Shown here: positions 10,815 to 20,657 of the stretch, in pieces | How positions within the stretch are numbered: the stretch's first letter is position 1 | How the letters are laid out: every line of letters starts with the position of its first letter | From: Pleurotus djamor | Taxonomy: Eukaryota; Basidiomycota; Agaricomycetes; Agaricales; Pleurotaceae | Length of the DNA: 26,872 bases | Direction: 5' to 3' | Assembly: GCA_029747585.1 (NCBI GenBank) | Contig: JAPEVF010000626.1 | Coordinates: 1-26,872 of the forward strand | Notes under the pieces: generated by a model | Database searches by the model: none | Told to the model about the DNA's origin: nothing | Seen by the model: only the letters and a program-made list of their open reading frames with translations | Made by a program: the position numbers and the translations under genes

Positions 10815-12136
10815 ATGTTCAAGTTCAACTTCGACATCGACGCCGATGACAGGGACTCGCATCCCTTTGAAAATGCCAACGCCCCCACTGTGGAAACCAA
10901 ACCTACCTCAGTATCGCAAGATTTCCAAGAGCACTATCTAGATGACCTCGTACGTCCTACGAGTTTACCTTATTATTGACCCCAGATAATAAGTTTAATG
11001 AAGCAAGAGTTAGATCAGTGACTTACCCGACTTGATCTCATACTCGCCGATCTCTGTACCGTTGGCATCTGGCGGTGCACTGACCCTCGTTCGTCGCGAT
11101 CTCTACGACGCACGGTTCCAATTGATATCGGACGAGAAAGGCGATAACGGTGACAGTGGTGCTGCTGGTGCTGCTGGTAGCTGTGGTGAAAGGAACGACA
11201 TGGAGCCCAACGAACCGCTGGCGCATGTCAACCACGACCTCTCTCCAACCACGGCACACCAATCACATTCCAAGGGTGATGCTCTCAAGTACATCGACTC
11301 CCCTTCGGACTTGGTTCCCGGTGTCTATGAAGGGGGACTGAAGACATGGGAGTGCTCGCTGGACTTGGTCGATTACTTGCACGATACGCCCGTGGCGTCG
11401 CGAGGAATGTCTTGCCTGGAGGTACGATCGCCTGAAGCACTCGTGTCATTCTTAAACCTAATATCGAGCTCAAGGTTGGCTGCGGCACGGGTATGCCCTC
11501 AATATACCTTCTAAGACAGCTTTCTGCCAAGGTCCTTGACGCCTCGACTCAAGATACTCAGACGCATGTGCACCTACAGGATTTTAACTCTTCAGTTCTT
11601 CGGCTTGTCACCCTTCCCAACATGCTATTAAACTGGTGTAAGCGCCCTTCCCCTCAAAGCTACTTGTATCTAACTTTACTATTTTTCTAGACATGTCAAC
11701 GGCCTCGAAGGACTTTCAACCGACCGATACATCCGACGTCACGTTTCCTCCCCGAGATTCCACCATCCCAGGTGAACTTCCCATCACAGACGAACTCAAA
11801 CATGCTTTTCTTGACTATCACAAACGCGCCAATATTTCTATCCGATTTTTCTCGGGTTCTTGGGAAAGCTTCGACTTGCAGCGGCCGTACGATCTCCTTC
11901 TCACCTCGGAAACTATCTACCGAATGGACAGCCTGCCCTCTCTGATCGCGCTGATGAGAAACGCATGTCGATCTGCTGAAGGGACTTGTCTCGTGGCTGC
12001 GAAAGTGCTGTACTTTGGTGTTGGTGGTGGGGTCTCTGAATTTGCTCGTCAGGTAGAAGGTGCTGGGAAGGTCTCGACCGTACGGGAAAATAAAGTCGGT
12101 GTAGGTCGACAGATTCTGCGTGTTCGTTGGACATGA
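10815..12136 (+). CDS. METTL18/Hpm1-type protein-histidine N-methyltransferase
   Basis: In yeast (Hpm1) and human (METTL18) this enzyme methylates a histidine of ribosomal protein uL3 (Rpl3), affecting ribosome assembly and elongation. Exons are 10815-10949, 11014-11421, 11475-11637 and 11691-12136, joining to 383 residues. MFKFNF at the start matches the family N-terminus and fixes the start codon. GVYEGGLKTWECSLDLVDYL (about 148-167) is the conserved stretch before the SAM site. Splicing of exons 2 and 3 creates LEVGCGTGMPS, SAM motif I (182-187 VGCGTG). HLQDFNSSVL, RFFSGSWESF, YDLLLTSETIY (about 302-312) and VLYFGVGGGVSEF all match the family in order. A low-complexity insertion (Gly/Ala/Asp) lies near residues 85-100. 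The gene is divergent from the nuclease and runs in tandem with SIN3. Confidence 0.94.
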
Positions 12137-12460
12137 CTTCGCAACTTGCTCGTTATGATCGTGTGTTGTGAGCGTCTTGCGAGCAAGGAAAACATGAAGT
12201 CTAACAAATCCCGAAAATTCGATCCACTATGACAACAGTATAATTGTTAATTGGTCTTGCTCAACGATTGTCGTACGACGCGAGCCGCGACGCGTTCTAC
12301 ATTACTGGTCACGTGCACTCAGTCCCTGTTTCTATTTCTCACGATCAGATGTGCCTCACGTCACCGTCACCGATCACATCTTGTTCTCGTCCCTGGTCCG
12401 TGCGCAAATCCCTCTTTTCTTCCTACCACCATCTTCCCCGACGTTCCCAGTCCCCTCGAA
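12137..12460. promoter_or_regulatory. Intergenic and 5' leader region of SIN3
   Basis: The 324 bases between the methyltransferase stop and the SIN3 start hold the SIN3 promoter. A pyrimidine-rich tract (about 12,370-12,450) directly before the ATG is typical of fungal leaders. A CACGTG core is listed separately. No gene was seen. Confidence 0.5.
12309..12314. promoter_or_regulatory. CACGTG E-box about 150 nt upstream of the SIN3 start
   Basis: The palindrome CACGTG, in the context GGTCACGTGCAC, is the core bound by fungal bHLH factors of the Cbf1/Pho4/SREBP type. A 6-bp match can arise by chance, so the function is only suggested by its position. Confidence 0.35.
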
Positions 12461-15400
12461 ATGGCGTCGTCTTCGCAGGCCGATTCGCTTGCCTCGACGC
12501 CCCATGAAGAGCTTCCTCCGCCTGTTCTCCCCATCGCTCAAGCTCAGTTAAGCACCTCGTCGACCGGTACCACCGGAGTGGCCCCGGACGATGAGAAAGA
12601 AGAGGGAGAGATAGATGAGACACCAACACCACCGTCTGTGCCTCAGAGGCTCCCGGGAAAACCGTTGGATGAAGCGCGCAGTGAGCCTAAGTCTTCAAGC
12701 GGACCTGCCCCTCCCCTACCTCTCCTTGAAGCTACTTCTCGGATAACATCTTCATCTGGCCCTCCGAGGGATCAAAAAGACGAAGGAAAATCTTTGATAC
12801 CGTCCGAAGCAGTGCGCACGGAGAAGACTACGGATACCGGAAATGAGAATGTCGTAAGGAAAATCACCACTACACCAACATGGGATACTGAACCGACACC
12901 ACGCACACCCGTTAACTTGCGTGCTATGCCACCGTCGACGAAACTTGCTATGCCTTCTGCCTCGACCGCCGCCAATGCCGATGCTGAAATGGACGACGAT
13001 GTTATTCTCACCCCATCGAAGACTCTGTCTCCTCTACACAAGCCGACGGAAGCTCTATCTGGCGACGTAAAACTCTCTCGGGACGTAGGGCAAGAGAAAG
13101 AGTCGACGCCTACAGCCGTGACTGCTGGTGTCACTATATCGACGCCGACGGAGTTACAGGGAGATGTGAAGGTCTTGGATGAAACGACGGATGGTGGAAA
13201 TGAAGAGGTCAAAGTGCCTGTGATGTCCGGGGAGAATGTAGTGGCAGTTGGGAGCTCGTCAGTCAGCGGAAGGCACGATGTCCCTTCGACGGATGTTGAC
13301 ATGGATGCACCGCCTGTACAAACGTTCAGCCCCGCGACAGATTCCTTCAAGAATCTTCAAGCGCCTAGCACAACGTTGCTTGAGGACTCTGTGCTTCCGG
13401 TCTCAACGCCAGTTACCAGAGAAGAACAACCGCCGTCCCATTTACAGACCACTACGACATCCCCTCTCAATGATGATACTCTGCCGCGTTCATCTACTCC
13501 TGGCGTGGTCGATCCGCCGCGGCGCAGTCCCCAGCCCCAGGATGGTCAGGATATGGTCAATCAAGGATTTCTGCCTGATACGGGGGACGACAACCAAGCA
13601 ATGGACCGGCCATTGAATGTTTCAGATGCCCTGTCCTATCTCGACGATGTCAAAGTCCAGTTTACCGACAAGCCGAACGTTTACAACAAGTTTCTGGATA
13701 TCATGAAGGAATTCAAAGGACAGATGTGCGTTACTGGGCTTCTGTCTGTCTATTCACTGATTTAAGAGTACCTTCGTGACCGTTCACACATAGGATCGAC
13801 ACCCCTGGCGTAATCCGTCGCGTCACACATCTGTTCGATGGCCACCCCACCCTTATCCAAGGATTCAACACATTCCTACCCACAGGATATAGGATCGAGT
13901 GCTCCTTTGGCCAAGGAGACGAACGGGGAGATTATCCTGGGGGAGGCGACCACGATGATGATCATCCCTCGAGAGGTTTCTTAACAGTGACTACCCCAAA
14001 TGGCGTCACACGGCATAGGATGGGCAACCTTGGTGCCATGAATCTCGGAACCGTTCGAGAGGAGCCACTTGGACCCGGGATGGAGAGACAAGGTATGCTA
14101 TTTGGACCTGGCGTCGGTGGACCTGGCTTGGGTGGACCTGGAACCCCCTTGGGTTATGAAACCAGTCATCCACATAACGCTGAGTTTGGAGGCCCCAGTA
14201 TAGGTGCTAGTGGGCCCGGAGAAGCGGGCTTGCAGTCTGAAGCTATCGAACCGGCAGTTCAATATGTCCAGAAGATCAAGCAACGATGTGATGCTGAGAC
14301 TTATAAGCAATTTTTGGACATTTTAGGACGGTATCATTCGAGTCCCGGGATAATGGACGAGGTGAGCTTTCATTTCGTGTTTCTTTGCTTTGTTGGTGTC
14401 TTCCTGGATAAAGAGTCACGCCCAACTAGCCATTTTGCATGGTTCCCTTTGTCTGCCTTCTCTCTATTTTCCCCGGGAATGACGCTGAACCTTTCTCTTC
14501 CCCCATTTTAGCGGGAAGTATCCGTTCAAATTTCGCAATTATTCAAAGACGCGCCTGATCTACGCTCGGACTTCCGCATCTTCATGCCCCCCAAGACTCA
14601 ACAGATGTTGGATGATGAAGGATTTTACAGTTCGTTGACCGTATCATGCCTTACCTCGTATCTCGCTCATGATTCTACAGGCGGCGACTTTGGTCCAGAA
14701 AGAGATGGTGTGTTCTCTCTACTCGCTCAAAATATCTGCTGACGCATAGTCACGTTAGGTAAAGGGAAGCGAAAGCCTTTGGAACCTGCATCCAGCACCG
14801 GTAGTCTACCTGCCAGGAAGAGGCGTAAAGGCGCTGAACGAGAAAGGGAAAACATTGCGATCAGCAAGCCAACCAGTGGCAGGAGCAAACACCCCACTTC
14901 GCAATATGACCTTGCTACCAAATATTCGGGACGAATGTCCCCGCCGCCTGCTGCTAGGCACTCTTCACAACATCAACCTCCTCCACTCAACCAACCACCC
15001 CTTTCGTCAGTCCGCTCCTCCGGTCCAGTAGCACTTCCTATGCATGTTGGCTATACCCACTCTCACTCCCTGCAACCCCCAAATATCCCTGATGCCAACG
15101 AGTTCTTCGCCGCCGTCAAACGGTCCCTTGATTCTCGTGAAACCTACCATGAGTTTCTCAAAGTTATCAACCTCTTTACTCAAGGATACATCGACACATC
15201 TCGCTTAATTAAAGAAGCGGCCACATATCTAGGAGACGGTGGGGATGGTGGTGTGTTGCTAATAGCCCTCAAAACACTCTTGGACTGGGACGACAAGAAG
15301 GACAGAGAGATGTGGAACGGATATGTGAACGCTCATGTGGTAGGCGTTGGTATGACAGGCGGTGGAAAAGGGAGTGGCAGCGTCGAATGGGCTCGACCAG

Positions 15401-17966
15401 TTGTTGTTGAAAGGGTAGGAGAAGCCAGTAAGAGGTTGATGCCAGGCAGGGTCGATCTCAGCGTGCAGTACGGCAGTTATCGAAAGCTTCCCATCTCGGT
15501 GAGTTGCTCGAGAGTGTTATTCAATGCCTGTCCTGAAGTCCTTGTCAGGATATCAACTCGACCTGTTCTGGTCGGGACGAGATGTGCCGTTCTGTCCTCA
15601 ACGATGAATGGGTTTCGCACCCAACATACGCTAGCGAAGACTCTGGCTCTCCTATCTTCAAGAAAAATGTCTACGAAGAAGCCCTACATCGTAGTGAAGA
15701 AGAACGACATGAATACGACTTCCACATCGACGCCATCAGTAAGATGATATCGCTCCTTGAGCCCATCAACAATAAGATCCTCTCCCTATCCCTTGAAGAG
15801 CGCCATAATTTCAAGCTCAAACCCAATTTGGGTGGTTCCGCGAAGTCCATCCACTTTAGGGTAGTCAAGAAGATCTACGGACGCGACACAGGGCTGGAAG
15901 TGATTCAATCCATGCAAGATTCGCCTGGTCTGGCCATTCCTATTGTCTTCGCTCGGCTGAAGCAGAAGGAGGAGGAATGGAAGAGAGCTCAGAGAGAGTG
16001 GAACAAGGTTTGGAGAGAGGTCGATGCAAGAAACTATCAGAAGAGCCTCGATTACCAGTCTACGAACTTCAAGACCAACGATAAGAAGGCCCTCACCACC
16101 AAAGCCCTTGTCAACCAAATAGAGGCTGCCCGAGAGGAACAAATGTCCAAGCGAGCGTCTTTAATCGACCCACTATTCAACCGAACAAGATGTAGGCATC
16201 AAATGGAGTTTGTCGTGGACGATGTGAAGGTGCTGCAGGATACCTTGAAACTGGTGTTTTCATTCCTGGATCGTATGCAGGCTCAAATTGCCTTTGCGGA
16301 GCGGAGAAAGATTGAGCGTTTCTTGCGGTCTTTCGTTGTTCTCTTTTTTGGCTTGGACGCCGCATCCTTCAATAGTGCATTCGTGGTCGTGGGTGAAGCA
16401 AGCGCTAATGGAGTCAATGGCGATGGTGGCAGTGAAGGCAGCGACGAAGTCACTAGTGTAGTTGACGACGTCGAGGTAGCTAGCACTGCTAGCGGTCACT
16501 CGTCCAGGACTGGTGGCGGAAGGGGTCGTAAAAATGGCGCAGGATCAACGAGCGACCTCAGGAAGAAGTTGTTGAAGAATGAGCAAGCCAAATCAGGTCG
16601 AAAGGCGAAAGGCACTCACTCCAGCGCATCCACGCCTGCTGGTTCAAGGCGGGCTTCTCCAATCGCGGACGACGCAACAGCCAATCTATTGGACGGCTCG
16701 ACGGGTAGAAAGAACGTTGGGAAGGGGATTTTCTTCTCCAACACTGCTTTTTACGTGCTTATAAGGCTCCTCGAGGCGAGTCCTAATGTCGCCACCCTGC
16801 TCGATATGCTCATCGCCTTCGTTCTCTAGACTTTTTACTCCAGGTTATGCTTATTCAAGGCGTTAACTGCAAGGCTAGCCGCTGAGCCACCAGCAATGAG
16901 GCAACCGAATTCCATTGCAAAGGAACTTGGCATCGACACGAATCGCGGGCCACCCCTTCCTGACACCGTGGAACATTATTATGACGTTCTTCTCGACTCG
17001 TGCGAACGCTTGTTTGATAACGAACTTGAACAGCATGTCTTTGAGGATCAAATGCGCGCCATGTTTGGCACAAAAGTGAGTCATTCATATCTGTAAGTGC
17101 ACAACCCAAATTGACGGAAAATAGTTCGCGTATAAGATCTTCACCGTGGACAAGGTGATCGGCACCATCGTCAAGCAGGTCGGTATCCTATTGTCCTCAC
17201 ATGCATCGTTAGTCAACCCCCCCCCCCCAGGTCCAGTCGATCTTTGCCGATTCAAAGAGTCAAGAACTTTTGGAAAATCTCAAGCGTGATCGTAATATTC
17301 CCTCGCCATCCACGCAGGACCTCGTCAGCAGTAGAAAGAACGCCGAGAAAGTCTTGGGCCCAGATGAGAATTTGTTCAGAATTGACTGGGTTAGTGTTTG
17401 CGTATTCTGTCTCTGGGATCATATTTTCTGACTATCATGCCTCTATCTTAGCTTCCGGACTCGAAGATGATAACTATCCAGCTTCTTGGGAAGGATGACT
17501 CAAGTTTCGATGATTCTGAAGTGCTCACTGGCCGGTGGCAAGCGTATCTCAACTCTTACATTTCTGTAAGCATCCTATCGCCTCCAAACCCTCAATTACT
17601 CACTTAGGCATGCATCGCAGACTGATGTCACCGAAGGCGTACCACTGAATAAAATGCGGCCGCCCTTCCTTCAAAGGTGAGATCAGCATCATCTGTGAAA
17701 GATCCAATGCTAATGTCGCTTGCGCTCATAGAAACTACCGTGCTTCCTCTCAGGACTCCGCGCCTTTGGATGCGCACGCTCTTGGTGGTCTGCAGATCAA
17801 AGTATGCACACGGACATACCGTTTGTTCTTTGTCGCCAATACCGAAGACGTCCTTGTCAGGACAAGGACAAAAGCCGACATCGCTTCCATGCTACCCCGG
17901 CTCGAGTCCGGCTCGAAGCGCAGGCAAAGGTGGATGGAATCACAGGCTGGCCCGAACGCTTCATAA
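12461..17966 (+). CDS. SIN3: SIN3 transcriptional corepressor (three PAH domains, HDAC-interaction domain)
   Basis: SIN3 is the scaffold of the Sin3/Rpd3 histone deacetylase complexes in the nucleus. Exons are 12461-13725, 13794-14361, 14512-14707, 14759-15498, 15549-16775, 16830-17075, 17125-17178, 17231-17389, 17452-17565, 17621-17676 and 17732-17966, joining to 1619 residues. Residues 1-380 are low in complexity (Ser, Thr, Pro, acidic). PAH1 (about 384-455) reads [20 protein letters not shown] and, after splicing, [13 protein letters not shown]2 (about 572-645) has [12 protein letters not shown] and [15 protein letters not shown]3 (about 788-850) has [13 protein letters not shown]. The HDAC-interaction domain follows near 906-1010, with [29 protein letters not shown] and [12 protein letters not shown]. 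The conserved C-terminal half follows, with LIDPLFNR. Exon 6 restores [16 protein letters not shown]. The last exons are small and poorly conserved. One junction uses GC-AG (separate entry). The ATG is the first in the open frame after the pyrimidine-rich leader. Confidence 0.95.
14104..14141 (+). repeat. 15-nt tandem repeat inside SIN3 encoding G-P-G-x-G units
   Basis: GGACCTGG occurs at 14104, 14119 and 14134, exactly 15 nt apart, giving the peptide pattern [13 protein letters not shown] between PAH1 and PAH2. It keeps frame and lies in a Gly/Pro-rich linker that is probably flexible, so copy number could vary between strains without harm. Confidence 0.8.
16776..16829 (+). other. Non-canonical GC-AG intron in SIN3
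   Basis: Between exons 5 and 6 no GT donor gives the right phase. A GC donor (GAG|GCGAGT) with the acceptor TTCTCTAG joins IRLLE to [16 protein letters not shown], the expected SIN3 continuation. Without splicing the frame ends at the TAG that forms the acceptor (16827-16829). The 54-nt length fits the other introns. Predicted, not proven. Confidence 0.75.
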
Positions 17967-18210
17967 CGTCTCTTCCGGTCCGACTCTATCTATTGATTGT
18001 ATTTGATATCAGTTGTTTTCAGCTACGTCCAGTATATTATTCTTTGGTTTACCATAGCTTTGTTATACTATGATCATTATGTTGAATAGTTATAGAGAAG
18101 AACCCTTGCTGAAAGAGCGAAAGGTGTTTTGCACGCTTAGATGTATGTAAGTACGCTATATGATAGGGTATTACCATAAGTTCTTGAAACAACTTGAATA
18201 GAATGTAAGT
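17967..18210. other. Convergent intergenic region between SIN3 and the F-box gene
   Basis: These 244 AT-rich bases hold the two 3' ends. No other feature was seen. Confidence 0.6.
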
Positions 18211-19872
18211 TTATGCTTGAATGGCCACTTTGTTCTGTTGTCTTCGAGCTGCTCGATCTTCGCCTGTGCGGATCGCCTTCATGAAGTTTGGGATCAAGGA
18301 ACAAGCCTCATCCCATGAAGCGTCATCCGCGCTAAACGAGCGGCCGATATTGAATGAGTAAGGAAGCACGCGACTGAGGAACATCGAGACGTCGATGACT
18401 GAGCCCTGTAAAGCAGACCTCCCTAACGACAAGTATTCGAGGCCTTTCAGCTGACGCATTTCATGGTCTTCTGGGTATGCCATTTCTTCTGAAGAGGTAT
18501 CGACGAATATTTCAATGCGTCGTAGATGGCGAGTGGAGTTGGATAACGTAGCAAGGGTGGAAAGATGGAGGGTCGTAATGGAACGGAACGTGGGCCTGGG
18601 GTTCAGAGAGATGGACAGCAGACGTTTGAGTGTGTCGCAAATCAACTTCATTTGCAGAGCGTCAAGCTGCAACGGAGTGGGGTAATCCAGCGAAAGATAT
18701 CGAAGTGCCTTGAGATTTAGAATCGGTGACAATTCGTCAAATCCCAAGTAGAGTGACGGATGGTTTTCGTGGTAAAGCGTAACGGTATCGTTGCCTTCAA
18801 TATCAATATCGAGGCTGAATATACCAGGGAAACATCGCGAGACCATCTCGAGGATGCGTTTGTAGTCCGGAGGGGATTCGGGGGTGACTGAATAGAGACC
18901 TAGTCTCTTCATTTTAGGGAACTGCAGTTTGTGCGAGAAGCACGATAGGGCACGTCTGAACGATATTCGAAGCTCCAAATTTCGAAGGGACGGGAAAGCT
19001 TCAGCGTCCAATCGCTCCGAGAATATCATGGCGGTTTCAAATGGTGTTGCTGTCGTTCCCGAACCGCCGGCATCCACAGAGTGTAGATCGGGCAATCCTG
19101 CGAGAGCGTCTGTGATGCCGGGCGTGAGCCAAACACTGGGAATCAGTAACTTTCGAAGTGCACGAAGCACACTGAAGGTTGACAACACGATGGGTTCGAT
19201 GGTCTGAAGATCAGCCAGGATGGAAATGTCGGAAAGATCTAAGGATTTGAGCGTATCCGAGCTCGCTGCTATCAAGGAGCAAGCGAACTGAAGCGCCTCG
19301 AGTTCGATGTCGTCGTCTAATTTGTAAAGCGTCAAGGAGTGGAGTGAAGGGGGAGCCAGGAGTTGGAGGGTCTGCACGTCCAATGGACCGGTAAAGTCAC
19401 GCAGAGCAGGCAACATTGGACCCGTCTCAAAGGAAGGCCAGACCTGGGACAACACCTCAAACAGTGGTCTAAAATCTTGCTCAGGAAAGATATACAGTGC
19501 GTGCACCCTGCCAGCATATCGCTTGAATTTCTCCACGTCTTCTCGTGCTATTTCACGGGTGAATCGCTGAGATCGCTTATAAGCTGAGGGAACCACTTTA
19601 ATTATGAATAAAATACATACAATTTCCGATGAATCATCGTCCATGTCTTCATCATCCTCGGCGTCCTCATTTTCACCTGGCGCAATAGGAGCCAGGAGGC
19701 CTAAAAGCCTATCAGCCCTGTCCACAACGCGCCATTCATTGTTAAGGACTTCATTAAACCAGGCCTTGCACACAATGAGGTTGGAGGCATTGTCGCGACT
19801 GGAAGAATGTTGTAAGATACCAGCCAAAAGTTCAGGAATGGATAGGACACGTTGAGAAGCCGGGACGTTCAT
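18211..19872 (-). CDS. F-box-like protein with leucine-rich C-terminal region
   Basis: Such proteins are substrate receptors of SCF ubiquitin ligases and are greatly expanded in mushroom-forming fungi. Exons (minus strand) are 19872-19621 and 19566-18211, joining to 535 residues. The N-terminal F-box-like stretch (about residues 3-50) includes VPASQRVLSIPELLAGILQH and ends with CKAWFNEVLNNEWR. An acidic linker follows (ENEDAEDDEDMDDDSSE). The rest holds many LRR-like phrases such as LPALRDFTGPLDVQTLQLL, LHSLTLYKLDD and LRNLELRISF. The 54-nt intron (GTATGT at 19620, TCTCAG ending at 19567, branch-like CTTATAA) is a multiple of three, so the frame stays open either way. Splicing joins SSEI to RFTREIAREDVEKF. 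The open frame continues 14 codons upstream to 19914, but the first ATG is at 19872. The target is unknown. Confidence 0.85.
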   Translation of the reverse strand: MNVPASQRVLSIPELLAGILQHSSSRDNASNLIVCKAWFNEVLNNEWRVVDRADRLLGLLAPIAPGENEDAEDDEDMDDDSSEIVCILFIIKVVPSAYKRSQRFTREIAREDVEKFKRYAGRVHALYIFPEQDFRPLFEVLSQVWPSFETGPMLPALRDFTGPLDVQTLQLLAPPSLHSLTLYKLDDDIELEALQFACSLIAASSDTLKSLDLSDISILADLQTIEPIVLSTFSVLRALRKLLIPSVWLTPGITDALAGLPDLHSVDAGGSGTTATPFETAMIFSERLDAEAFPSLRNLELRISFRRALSCFSHKLQFPKMKRLGLYSVTPESPPDYKRILEMVSRCFPGIFSLDIDIEGNDTVTLYHENHPSLYLGFDELSPILNLKALRYLSLDYPTPLQLDALQMKLICDTLKRLLSISLNPRPTFRSITTLHLSTLATLSNSTRHLRRIEIFVDTSSEEMAYPEDHEMRQLKGLEYLSLGRSALQGSVIDVSMFLSRVLPYSFNIGRSFSADDASWDEACSLIPNFMKAIRTGEDRAARRQQNKVAIQA

Positions 19873-19997
19873 CTTGAGTCTCTTTAGTGTCGTGACTAGT
19901 TTTGAAATGTCCACCTACCACGACTTGAGGGGTGGAGGCTTTCAGCAGTGTACGACTAAGCGAAAGGAAAGTGACCAGATAGAAAAAAAATGAAACG

Positions 19998-20260
19998 ATG
20001 AAGGAGTCGAGAATCACGAGCCACAAGGAAACCCCTGAGACTCCTGCTGGGGTAAGGACTCGGGTTGGGAAGCCTGAAAGTTTGTCTAGAGTTCCTTTAT
20101 AGTTGTCACTATTTTTGAGGTCGTTCACTTACCGCGTCTCGAGGACGAGAAAAGACAGGGCACAACGGCATCGGAAAATCACGAAGAAGCCCCTGACAGC
20201 GAGCCTCCCGAATCTGACTTTTCCCAGAATTTTCCAAAATCTCGTCGTAGCACGATATAG
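19998..20260 (+). CDS. Possible small two-exon reading frame of uncertain status
   Basis: The model joins 19998-20051 to 20090-20260 (74 residues). It starts MKESRITSHKETPETPAG at a real ATG, uses a good donor (GTAAGG at 20052) and an acceptor GTCTAG, and continues with an acidic stretch containing ENHEEAPDSEPPESDFSQNF. The composition looks coding. However, the intron would be only 38 nt, shorter than its neighbours, and no family is recognised. It lies upstream of and divergent from the F-box gene, so it could also be leader sequence or a gene remnant. Confidence 0.18.
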
Positions 20261-20604
20261 AGTGAAGTATACCCAGCGAATCTTATTGGATGAAGGACCA
20301 TATAAAGCGACAAGGTCTCAGACGCCGTTGAGCCATCAGGAAACTGAGTTTCGAGCAGAAGTAAGTGCCTGGATGATCTGCATGCACGGACTCGAAAATG
20401 TTTGTTTGACGAATATCTGAACGCCTTTAGCAGGGATGTCTCCACACATATGTCTGGAGAAATTCATGCTTCAAGCAACTTAGATGGCCAGTGGCCACAT
20501 CGTGTTCAAAGGAGCTAGGGGCGTCGGTAGGTGTTCAAACGTTCACCGCTGAAGCGAACTCTTTTGTGCCCACCTTTGTGATATGCAGAGTCAAGTTGGG
20601 CTAG
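20261..20604 (+). other. Coding-like islands, possibly further exons or a gene remnant
   Basis: A frame ending TEFRAE at 20360 is followed by a strong donor (GTAAGT at 20361) and tandem acceptors at 20430 and 20433 (TTTAGCAG). After the acceptor, 57 codons stay open to a TAG at 20602-20604, for example through YVWRNSCFKQLRWPVATSC. A second frame across the same junction is open for about 27 codons, so the frame is not decided. No family is recognised. The stretch may be degenerate or chance. Confidence 0.15.
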
Positions 20605-20657
20605 CATAATTAACTTAGTAGGCATTACATTCCGCATTCCTCTTTGTCCCGAAGCGT

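Noticed and set aside
12772..13350. A 192-codon open frame on the minus strand
   Set aside because: It is antisense to the low-complexity N-terminus of SIN3. The Ser/Thr/Val-rich product is a by-product of the sense codon bias.
14641..14680. Possible 40-nt GT-AG intron in SIN3 exon 3
   Set aside because: It is shorter than the neighbouring introns, and removing it breaks the phase needed to reach PAH3. Keeping it coding gives the right join (GAT G|GT AAA).
19873..19914. F-box gene start 14 codons upstream at 19914
   Set aside because: The open frame reaches 19914 but the codon there is GTG. The first ATG (19872) directly precedes the expected F-box N-terminus.
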